In this document: in pieces, positions 57,224-64,000 of the stretch
Layout: each line of letters starts with the position of its first letter
How positions within the stretch are numbered: position 1 is the stretch's first letter
NCBI GenBank assembly: GCA_947502265.1
Contig: CANMZB010000010.1
Span: 62,001 to 126,000 of the forward strand
Direction of reading: 5' to 3'
DNA: 64,000 bases
Source of the DNA: an uncultured Sulfitobacter sp.
GTDB lineage: Bacteria > Pseudomonadota > Alphaproteobacteria > Rhodobacterales > Rhodobacteraceae
Made by a program: the position numbers and the translations under genes
The notes under the pieces: generated by a model
Database searches by the model: none
The model's input: only the letters and a program-made list of their open reading frames with translations
Told to the model about the DNA's origin: nothing

Positions 57224-58762
57224 ATGACGCAAACCGCACTTACTTATTCCGACGATCAGGCCGCCGCACATGATGCGGTGGCTGCCATGCTGCTTGCCGC
57301 AGGTATCAATCTGGATGATGCGCTGTTGATGCCACCCAAGGGCAGCACCGACCAGGTCATGGCGGTGACCGGCAAGGCGGGGTCGGGGAAAACCCTGCTG
57401 CTGGCCGAGCTGTACCGCGCGCTGGAGAATGCAGGCGTTGATATTGTTTCGGGCGATTACGAATCGCGCAAGCGCAAGGACAAGCGCAGCCTTGCCATCC
57501 TTGCGCCCACCAACAAGGCGGCGAGCGTTTTGCGGCTGCGTGGGGTGCCCGCCACCACGATCCACCGTATCCTGTACACGCCGGTTTATGATCCCGAATA
57601 CGAGAAGATCGCCGAATGGCTGGGGGGCAACGGCGAGCGCCCCGAAATTGCGGACCTGTCGGATCTGGCGCTGGACCGGGCAGAGGCCTTTTACGCGGGC
57701 AACAAATCCATTCCCGGCGCTCTGGCCGCTGCGGGCCTGCGCGGGAGCGATTTCATCACCGGCTGGAAGCGGCGTGAAGAGGCGTTGGACATCGGGTTTG
57801 TCGATGAATCCTCTATGTTGGACGACAAGCAATTCGAAGACCTCAAAGAGATTTTCCCGACGTTGCTGTTGTTCGGCGATCCCGCACAGCTTGCCCCCGT
57901 GGGGCAGTCCGGTACGATGGTGTTCGAAAAACTGCCCGAAAAGCGGGTGATGAACCTGAACCGCATTTTCCGGCAGGAAGCGGACAATCCGATCCTTGAT
58001 CTTGCCCATGCGCTGGCTGATCCGGACCTTTCGTTCGAAGATTTCGAGCAGATGATCGAGGATGCGGCAAAGCGCGATCCGCGTGTGGTGTGGGGGCAGC
58101 GGGTCGAGGTGGATCTGATGGCGCGCAGCCCGGTGCTGGTCTGGCGCAACGCCACGCGCATCCGGCTGATCAATGCCTTCCGCGCCGTACATGGCGCGCC
58201 CGAAGACGCGCTTTTGGAGGGCGAGCCGCTCATTTGTGACGGGATCGAACTGCCGCTCAAGCACCGCAAGAAGCGCCTTGATCTGGAGGCGCGCGGCCTG
58301 ATCAAGGGCGCGCAGGTGATCTATCTGGGGGCCGGGCGCAAACCGGGGTTTTCGCGCCTGCATGTGATGGGCGCAGAAGACCCGCAAGTGTCCGCCGCCA
58401 GCATCGTGAAGATCGAAAAGCCCGACGAGGAAGAACCGTTCATCCCCTTTGCCGCGCGCATGGGGGCGACGTTCCTGCATGGGGCTGCCGTGACCATCCA
58501 CAAGGCACAGGGTAGCCAATGGGACACGGTGCAGGTCTTTGGCCCCGATCTTTATGCTGCGGCGCGTATGGGACGGATGGAAGCCGGTCAGCCGCTTTGG
58601 AAACGGCTGGCCTATGTGGCCATCACGCGCGCGCAGGATCGCCTTATCTGGGTTGTGCGCAACCGGCTGTCAAAGCCGACGCATGGCCTGCAAATCGACG
58701 ATCTGCGCGCCAAACCTGCGGCACCACTGACGCTGGAAGCCCCGGAGGAGGAAATAGGATGA
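57224..58762 (+). CDS. ATP-dependent DNA helicase, RecD/UvrD-C-like
   Basis: This 512-residue helicase has an AAA_30-like N-terminal domain with Walker A AVTGKAGSGKTLLLAEL, LAPTNKAASVL, Walker B IGFVDESSML, and motif III LLFGDPAQLAPVGQSG. The C-terminal UvrD_C_2 part has AVTIHKAQGSQWDTV and LAYVAITRAQDRLIWV. Its size is like exodeoxyribonuclease V alpha (RecD)-related ATPases, but the full RecD N-terminal domain is missing. Its stop overlaps the SDR gene start. Confidence 0.88.
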   Translation: MTQTALTYSDDQAAAHDAVAAMLLAAGINLDDALLMPPKGSTDQVMAVTGKAGSGKTLLLAELYRALENAGVDIVSGDYESRKRKDKRSLAILAPTNKAASVLRLRGVPATTIHRILYTPVYDPEYEKIAEWLGGNGERPEIADLSDLALDRAEAFYAGNKSIPGALAAAGLRGSDFITGWKRREEALDIGFVDESSMLDDKQFEDLKEIFPTLLLFGDPAQLAPVGQSGTMVFEKLPEKRVMNLNRIFRQEADNPILDLAHALADPDLSFEDFEQMIEDAAKRDPRVVWGQRVEVDLMARSPVLVWRNATRIRLINAFRAVHGAPEDALLEGEPLICDGIELPLKHRKKRLDLEARGLIKGAQVIYLGAGRKPGFSRLHVMGAEDPQVSAASIVKIEKPDEEEPFIPFAARMGATFLHGAAVTIHKAQGSQWDTVQVFGPDLYAAARMGRMEAGQPLWKRLAYVAITRAQDRLIWVVRNRLSKPTHGLQIDDLRAKPAAPLTLEAPEEEIG

Positions 58763-59457
58763 AGTCGATACTGATCACAGGTGCCAGCTCGGGCATAGGG
58801 CACGCAACGGCAGAGGCGTTTTTGGACGCGGGATGGCGTGTTGGATTGATCGCGCGTCGCGTCGGGAAGCTTGAGAAGATCGCCGCCACCCATGCCAATG
58901 CCGTGGCGCTGGCAGCAGATGTGACGGATGCGGATGCAATGGCCGACGCGTTTGACACGTTCGGTGCGCTGGATGTGCTGTTCAACAACGCGGGCATTTT
59001 CGGGCCTTCGGCCCCTATTGACGAAATCCCTCTCGCCGCGTGGGAGGAGGTGTTGAACGTGAACCTGCGCGGCATGTTCATCGCCGCGCGTCTCGCTTTT
59101 GGGCGGCTGCGCGCGCAGGGCCACGGCGGGCGGATCATCAACAACGGTTCGATCTCGGCCCATACGCCGCGCGAGAATTCGATCTGCTATACCACCACCA
59201 AACACGCGATCACGGGGATGACGAAATCCTTGGCGCTGGACGGTCGACCCTTCGATATTACGGCAGGCCAGATTGACATCGGCAACGCGCAAAGCGAATT
59301 GGTCGCAGGGCTGAAAGCCGCAAATCCGGATATGCATACGATGGACGTGGCCCATGCAGCCGCTTCGGTGCTGCATATGGCAAGCTTGCCTTTATCGGCC
59401 AACGTGCCGTTCATGACCGTGATGGCGACAAAAATGCCCTATCTCGGGCGCGGCTGA
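58759..59457 (+). CDS. Short-chain dehydrogenase/reductase
   Basis: This 232-residue classical SDR has TGASSGIGHATAEAF, the VTDAD-type acidic patch, NNAGIFGPSAPIDE, Ser in IINNGSISAHT and the YxxxK catalytic pair YTTTK. The cofactor, probably NADP given the Arg-rich region IARRVGK, and the substrate are unknown. ATG 58759 overlaps the helicase stop. It converges on TIGR02186 with one base between. Confidence 0.85.
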   Translation: MKSILITGASSGIGHATAEAFLDAGWRVGLIARRVGKLEKIAATHANAVALAADVTDADAMADAFDTFGALDVLFNNAGIFGPSAPIDEIPLAAWEEVLNVNLRGMFIAARLAFGRLRAQGHGGRIINNGSISAHTPRENSICYTTTKHAITGMTKSLALDGRPFDITAGQIDIGNAQSELVAGLKAANPDMHTMDVAHAAASVLHMASLPLSANVPFMTVMATKMPYLGRG

Positions 59458-59458
59458 C

Positions 59459-60226
59459 CTATCGGCGCAGCAGGCCGAACACGGCAGATGCACTCCACCC
59501 TGCTGCAATGGCGATGGCCAGCGACAAGAGCCCATACAGCAGGGATTGTTCGCGCGAGAGCTTGAACAGCCACCGCTCCATCCCGACTTTGCGCACGTCG
59601 ATGACCGTCTCGTACTGCGCGACGATGGCGCCGCCGCGCACAAGGAAAATGCGGGTGCCATAGCCCCCTTCGGTCAACGCCGCAGGCAGGGTGACAGAGG
59701 TGCGAAAAAGCGTCTGTTCCTCGATCGACACATCACCTTCGTTAAGCTGATAGAGGTTCGATTTTTTGCGGATGCGGATGAGGGATTGCGTAAACGCGCC
59801 TGCGTCGGTGATGTTCTGTGGCGCTCCGACAGAGCGGATCGCTTGGGGGATCGTGATCTTGTGGCGCTGGTCTTCGACGGCGGACAGGATGTCATCCAGC
59901 GGACCGGATGTGTTGATGGCATAGAACGACGGCGCGCGATCAACCTCGACCGCATCGGTATTGATCCAGATGCCAAAACGTTTTTCCTTGCGGCGCACCA
60001 CGACGGGATGCGAGGGACCGGCCACTGTCACGATCACTTCGAGGGGGGCACCTTCGGGGATCGGTGTCTCGCGTTTGACTGCGCCGAAAACAAGGATCTC
60101 GGAGCCGTCGAAATTTGTGGTGATCGAAATGGTGTTGCGGCTTAGGCCCAGCACGACTTCTTCCTTGGCACCCGCTGCGGTGGCAAGCATCATAAGGCCC
60201 AGCACGATACCCAGAAGCGCGCGCAT
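59459..60226 (-). CDS. TIGR02186 family exported membrane protein
   Basis: This 255-residue protein has a signal peptide (LLGIVLGLMMLATAAGA), a periplasmic domain of about 200 residues including LGLSRNTISITTNFDGSEIL and WINTDAVEVDRAPSFYAI, and a C-terminal helix (LLYGLLSLAIAIAAGWSA). The sequence fits TIGR02186, which is regularly paired with a TauE/SafE transporter. Its ATG overlaps the end of that transporter gene, so it is probably an accessory partner. Confidence 0.85.
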   Translation of the reverse strand: MRALLGIVLGLMMLATAAGAKEEVVLGLSRNTISITTNFDGSEILVFGAVKRETPIPEGAPLEVIVTVAGPSHPVVVRRKEKRFGIWINTDAVEVDRAPSFYAINTSGPLDDILSAVEDQRHKITIPQAIRSVGAPQNITDAGAFTQSLIRIRKKSNLYQLNEGDVSIEEQTLFRTSVTLPAALTEGGYGTRIFLVRGGAIVAQYETVIDVRKVGMERWLFKLSREQSLLYGLLSLAIAIAAGWSASAVFGLLRR

Positions 60227-61137
60227 CAGTGACCTCCCGTGCCGATGGAGTACAGCTCTGCCGGTTGCAGCAGCAGTTCCAACGCCAGCTTGCCGCAGAC
60301 CACAAGCACCATGATCGCCAGCAGGATGCGCAATTGTTCGGCTTTCATCCTGATGCCGATACGCGTGCCGATCTGCGCGCCGACCACCCCTCCGACAAGC
60401 AGCAGCACAGCAAGCACGATGTCCACGGTAAAGTTGGTCGTGGCATGCAGCATCGTGGTGAAGGCGGTGACAAAGATGATCTGGAACAGCGATGTGCCGA
60501 CGACAACCTTAGTAGGCATCCCCAGAAGATAGATCATCGCAGGCACCATGATAAAGCCGCCACCGACACCCATGATCGCCGCCAAAATACCCACGGCCAC
60601 GCCCACGACCAGCGGCGGGATCACCGAAATATAAAGACCCGACACGCGAAAGCGCATCTTGAACGGCAGCCCGTGAATCCAGTTGTGTTTCTTGCGCTTG
60701 GGGGCTTTGCCGCGTTTGGTGTTGCGGATGGCGCTGAGACTTTCGACAAACATCAGCCCGCCGATCACCCCCAAAAACACAACATAACACAGCTTGACCA
60801 GCAGATCGACCTGACCTTGGGCCTTGAGGTAGTTGAACACCATCACACCAAGCGCTGCGCCGAACAAGCCGCCGACAAGCAGCACGGTACCCATCCTCAG
60901 ATCCACGGTCTTGCGTTTGAAATGCGCCAGAACACCGGAGAAGGACGAGGCGACGATCTGGTTTGCCTCTGTCGCTACGGCGACGGCGGGCGGGATGCCG
61001 ATGAAAAACAACAACGGCGTCATAAGAAAGCCGCCACCAACCCCGAACATGCCCGACAGGATACCCACAATTCCGCCCAAGCCCAACAGCAGGAAGGCAT
61101 TGACAGATACTTCAGCGATGGGAAGGTAAATTTGCAT
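60226..61137 (-). CDS. TauE/SafE family transporter
   Basis: This 303-residue membrane protein has about eight helices and the duplicated TauE/SafE motif IVGILSGMFGVGGGFLMTPL in the first half and GILAAIMGVGGGFIMVPAMI in the second. It probably moves sulfite, sulfoacetate or related anions. Its partner TIGR02186 follows directly. It is different from the TauE-type protein at 22769, which lacks this partner. Confidence 0.9.
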   Translation of the reverse strand: MQIYLPIAEVSVNAFLLLGLGGIVGILSGMFGVGGGFLMTPLLFFIGIPPAVAVATEANQIVASSFSGVLAHFKRKTVDLRMGTVLLVGGLFGAALGVMVFNYLKAQGQVDLLVKLCYVVFLGVIGGLMFVESLSAIRNTKRGKAPKRKKHNWIHGLPFKMRFRVSGLYISVIPPLVVGVAVGILAAIMGVGGGFIMVPAMIYLLGMPTKVVVGTSLFQIIFVTAFTTMLHATTNFTVDIVLAVLLLVGGVVGAQIGTRIGIRMKAEQLRILLAIMVLVVCGKLALELLLQPAELYSIGTGGH

Positions 61138-61224
61138 GACATCCCCTTAGGCGTACCGGTGGCCTAAATCAATCTTTGTTCCGGTTGCTCACTGTATGGG
61201 CTTAAACAATGTTTCGATCTGGTC

Positions 61225-62196
61225 TTATCTCTCTTTCACATACGGCTCGCCACCGGCGCGCGGCGGAATGGCTTTGCCGACAAAACCGGCAAGGATAATC
61301 ACCGTCATAAGGTAGGGAAGCGCCGCAAGAAGTTGCCCCTGCACCTTTATACCGGAAACCGCTTCGATCACATCAGGGCGGGTTTCGAGCGCGCCGAACA
61401 GGCCGAACAACAGCGTCGCATAAAGCGCGTGCCATGGCCGCCATTTGGCAAAAATCAGCGCGGCGAGCGCGATAAATCCACGCCCCGCAGCCATGTCTTT
61501 GACGAAACCGGCCTGCAAGGCGGTGCTGAGATAGGCACCGGCGATCCCGCACAGTACCCCGCAAATCGCGACAGCTGCAAAGCGCAGGCCGACAACGGAC
61601 ACGCCCGCCGTATCCACAGCCGCCGGATTTTCGCCCACCGCGCGCAGCCGCAACCCAAAGCGTGTCCGGAACAACACCCACCACGTTAGCGGGACGGCGG
61701 CGAACGCCACATAGACCAGAATCGAATGGCCCGAGATAAGTTCGTAATACAGCGGGCCAATGAACGGCACGTCCTGAACCGCCTCTGCAAAGGGCAGGGT
61801 GATCGGTTCAAATCGTGCCTTGCCGATAAGCGACGGCGTGCGCCCGCCCTGGCGAAACCACGCCTGCGCAATCAGCACGGTCATGCCTGCCGCAAGAAAA
61901 TTGATCGCCACACCGGAGATCAGCTGGTTACCGCGAAAGGTGATCGAGGCGATCCCGTGAATGGCGCTGAGCACCAGCGAGGCGGCGATTCCCGCCAGCA
62001 GGCCAATCCAAACCGACCCCGTCATCGCGGCGATGGCGGCGGAAAAGAACGCGGCCGCCAGCATCTTGCCCTCAAGCCCGATGTCGAAAATGCCCGCACG
62101 TTCGGAATAAAGCCCCGCAAGGCACGCGAGCAGCAAAGGGGTGGCAAGGCGCACGGTGGAATCGAGCAACTGGATCAGCGTGAGGTAAATATCCAT
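61225..62196 (-). CDS. BMP-type nucleoside ABC transporter permease (NupQ-like)
   Basis: This 323-residue permease of the BPD_transp_2 (simple sugar/nucleoside) family has FDIGLEGKMLAAAFFSAAIA, FRGNQLISGVAINFLAAG and a C-terminal GKAIPPRAGGEPYVKER. It has about eight to nine helices. It is the second permease of a purine/nucleoside importer whose other permease and ATPase are encoded upstream on the same strand. ATG 62196 has GGAGGG upstream. Confidence 0.87.
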   Translation of the reverse strand: MDIYLTLIQLLDSTVRLATPLLLACLAGLYSERAGIFDIGLEGKMLAAAFFSAAIAAMTGSVWIGLLAGIAASLVLSAIHGIASITFRGNQLISGVAINFLAAGMTVLIAQAWFRQGGRTPSLIGKARFEPITLPFAEAVQDVPFIGPLYYELISGHSILVYVAFAAVPLTWWVLFRTRFGLRLRAVGENPAAVDTAGVSVVGLRFAAVAICGVLCGIAGAYLSTALQAGFVKDMAAGRGFIALAALIFAKWRPWHALYATLLFGLFGALETRPDVIEAVSGIKVQGQLLAALPYLMTVIILAGFVGKAIPPRAGGEPYVKER

Positions 62197-62199
62197 GGC

Positions 62200-63312
62200 T
62201 CAGCCCTCCTTGCGCCCGGGTTTTGGCGCGGATCGCAGGGCCAGAAAGACCCGCTCAAGCGGCATGCGCACCATATTATCAAGCGCGCCGGTAAACAGGA
62301 TCACCAGCGCCTGAATAACCACGATCAAATCGCGCGGGATCGTGGTCCACAGGGCAAGTTCGGCACCGCCCTGATAAAGGAAACCGAACAGGATCGCGGC
62401 GATAAACACGCCGAAGGGATGTGAGCGGCCCATCAGCGCCACGGCGATCCCGATAAACCCCGCCCCCTCGACCGCGTTCATGACCAGCCGCTCCGCCTCG
62501 CCCATGACGTTGTTGATGGCCATCATCCCCGCCAAAGCGCCCGAGATAAGCATCGTCACCATGATGATGCGATTGGGCGGCATCCCCGCATAGCGCGCCG
62601 CAGATTCGGAATGCCCGTAGGAGCGGATCTCGTAGCCCAGTCGCGTGCGCCAGATCAGCACCCAGATGACAACGCAGGCTGCGATGGCGACCAGCAGCGA
62701 GATGTTCGCAGGCGCCGCTTTGGAGAATTCTATGCCGAGGGGGGCCAGCAGATCGTGCAGCGTGGGCAGTTGCACGGCTTCGGGAAAGCGCGCGCTGGCC
62801 GGGTCCATTGCACCCTTCGGGCGCAGCATGTTGACAAGCACATAATTCAGCAAAGAGGCGGCGATGAAATTGAACATGATCGTTGTGATCACGATATGGC
62901 TGCCGCGTTTGGCTTGCAGCCATGCAGGGATCGCGGCCCATGCCGCCCCGAAAAGCCCCGCCGCAATCGCGGCCCCGACCAGCGCAAGCGACCAATGCGG
63001 CCACGGGATATACAGACAGGCCAGTGCCACGCCCAGACCGCCCAACGCCGCCTGACCTTCGCCGCCGATGTTGAACAGACGCGCGTGAAAGGCGACCGCC
63101 ACAGCCAGCCCTGTGAACATGAAATTCGTCGCGTAATACAGGGTATAGCCCCAGCCATAGCTGGATCCGAGCGCGCCTGTGACCATCAGTTTGACCGCCG
63201 CCACCGGATCTTCGCCAATGGCGAGGATCACCAGCGCAGAAAGGATTGCAGCAAGCAGGAGCGAGATCAGCGGCACAAGGATCACCTCGGCCCATTTTGG
63301 CATTACATCCAT
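62200..63312 (-). CDS. BMP-type nucleoside ABC transporter permease (NupP-like)
   Basis: This 370-residue permease has the family segments FTGLAVAVAFHARLFNIGGE and GFIGIAVALMGRSHPFGVFI and about nine helices. It begins one base after the ATPase stop with GGAG upstream, so ATPase, permease and permease form an operon. The substrate-binding BMP lipoprotein is outside the window. Purine nucleosides or bases are likely substrates by family. Confidence 0.88.
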   Translation of the reverse strand: MDVMPKWAEVILVPLISLLLAAILSALVILAIGEDPVAAVKLMVTGALGSSYGWGYTLYYATNFMFTGLAVAVAFHARLFNIGGEGQAALGGLGVALACLYIPWPHWSLALVGAAIAAGLFGAAWAAIPAWLQAKRGSHIVITTIMFNFIAASLLNYVLVNMLRPKGAMDPASARFPEAVQLPTLHDLLAPLGIEFSKAAPANISLLVAIAACVVIWVLIWRTRLGYEIRSYGHSESAARYAGMPPNRIIMVTMLISGALAGMMAINNVMGEAERLVMNAVEGAGFIGIAVALMGRSHPFGVFIAAILFGFLYQGGAELALWTTIPRDLIVVIQALVILFTGALDNMVRMPLERVFLALRSAPKPGRKEG

Positions 63313-63313
63313 C

Positions 63314-64000
63314 TCAGGCTCCTTTTTCCGGCGCGTGAACATGGGCAAGGTTGTCTTGCACCTCATCGACGCTGTGTTCGTTATAGGTATCGGTGATGCC
63401 TGCCATCAGCAGCCCCAGCTCTTTTTCATCGGTTTCCGACGGCAGGCGTTCGCCCATGATCTGCCCGTCGAACATCACCGCGATACGATCCGACAGCGCC
63501 ATGATTTCGTCCAGCTCGACCGAGACCAGAAGCACCGCCTTGCCCTTGTCGCGCAGGGCGACGATCTGCTGGTGGATGAATTCAATCGCGCCGATGTCCA
63601 CGCCGCGGGTGGGTTGCCCGATGAGCAACAGATCAGGATTGCGCTCAATCTCGCGCGCCAGCACGATTTTCTGCTGGTTGCCGCCGGAAAAGTTTTTAGC
63701 GGCGAGTCTGGGATCGGGGGGGCGCACATCAAACCGTTGCATCTTGTCGGTCGTGTCTTCGCGAATGGCGGCGTTGTTCATCAAAACCCCTGACCGGTAG
63801 GCCGGATCATTATGATAGCCGAAGGCGACGTTTTCCCACGCATGAAAGTCCATGATCAGGCCTTCGCGCTGGCGATCTTCGGGCACATGGGCGATGCCGC
63901 GCGCACGCCGCGATTGGCCGTTCGAGCTTTTCCCCGTCAGGTCGATCTTTTCGCCGTTCATGGCGATTGTACCGGTGCCGTTGGCATAACCGCCCAGCAC
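63314..64000 (-). CDS. Nucleoside ABC transporter ATPase, second half (5' end outside window)
   Basis: This is the C-terminal 228 residues of a two-domain (double NBD) ABC ATPase, cut by the window edge. Visible are GIAHVPEDRQREGLIMDFHA, the signature KNFSGGNQQKIVLAREI, Walker B LLLIGQPTRGVDIGA, and VSVELDEIMALSDRI. The QPTRG variant is typical of the second NBD in simple-sugar/nucleoside importers. The first NBD, with its Walker A, is not visible. Confidence 0.9.
   Translation of the reverse strand: MLGGYANGTGTIAMNGEKIDLTGKSSNGQSRRARGIAHVPEDRQREGLIMDFHAWENVAFGYHNDPAYRSGVLMNNAAIREDTTDKMQRFDVRPPDPRLAAKNFSGGNQQKIVLAREIERNPDLLLIGQPTRGVDIGAIEFIHQQIVALRDKGKAVLLVSVELDEIMALSDRIAVMFDGQIMGERLPSETDEKELGLLMAGITDTYNEHSVDEVQDNLAHVHAPEKGA

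Noticed and set aside
56522..58519. Long minus-strand frame opposite luxI and the helicase
   Set aside because: Both sense genes are supported by motifs; the antisense frame is a GC-rich shadow.

Overview
The window looks like chromosomal core DNA of a Rhodobacterales (Roseobacter-group) alphaproteobacterium. The evidence is the GC-rich, densely packed coding, the order argH / small lipoproteins / lysA / TIGR02302 / ftsEX / plsC, a sucC-sucD-odhA-odhB-lpd operon close to mdh and sdhCDAB, several ethylmalonyl-CoA (EMC) pathway genes, a cbb3 oxidase operon and a luxR-luxI pair. No rRNA, tRNA, CRISPR array, insertion sequence or prophage was recognised. The genus cannot be fixed from the sequence alone.

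Layout. 1-9183: the 3' part of argH, two overlapping tiny lipoproteins, a DUF2834 membrane protein, lysA, a large TIGR02302 membrane protein, a convergent MJ0042 zinc-ribbon protein, then the overlapping chain ftsE-ftsX-plsC-PPOX. 9282-19163 (minus strand): one long TCA operon read sucC, a PUA/EVE-like ORF, sucD, odhA, odhB, two hypotheticals, a MAPEG protein, lpdA. 19436-22103 (minus): EMC genes mch and mcl2 with DUF1737 and NnrU proteins between them. 22435-26911: a small secreted protein, a TauE-type exporter, a double PRC-barrel protein, mdh, sdhC and sdhD. 27118-30973: sdhA, a P-loop sulfotransferase-like gene, a lipoprotein and sdhB. 31086-33074: a small Cys-rich protein, a DUF1989 protein and deoD. 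33506-39933: an alcohol-oxidation cluster (Tat-exported GMC oxidoreductase, AlkK-like acyl-CoA ligase, aldehyde dehydrogenase) with a divergent AraC regulator. 40209-45903: ccoNOQP, a small ORF, DUF2189, ccoS, then a DUF1971 protein and a membrane protein. 46285-49330: modE-modA-modB-modC. 49929-55344: an H-NS-like protein, ecm, a PlsB-like acyltransferase and ccr. 55562-57181: a small ORF, luxR and luxI. 57224-61137: a helicase, an SDR, TIGR02186 and TauE/SafE. 61225-64000: two permeases and part of the ATPase of a BMP-type nucleoside ABC importer.

How the genes work together. mdh, sdhCDAB, sucCD and odhAB/lpd cover TCA steps from 2-oxoglutarate to oxaloacetate, except fumarase. ccr, ecm, mch and mcl2 supply EMC-pathway steps for acetyl-CoA assimilation, and they feed the same C4 pool. 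The most interesting signal is a shared palindrome, TGTGATCACA. It occurs as pairs with centres exactly 21 bp apart upstream of both sucC and sdhC, which suggests one dimeric regulator controls both TCA operons. Other points worth pursuing are the unrelated genes embedded inside the suc and sdh operons, and the GMC/AlkK/ALDH cluster with its palindromic divergent promoter.
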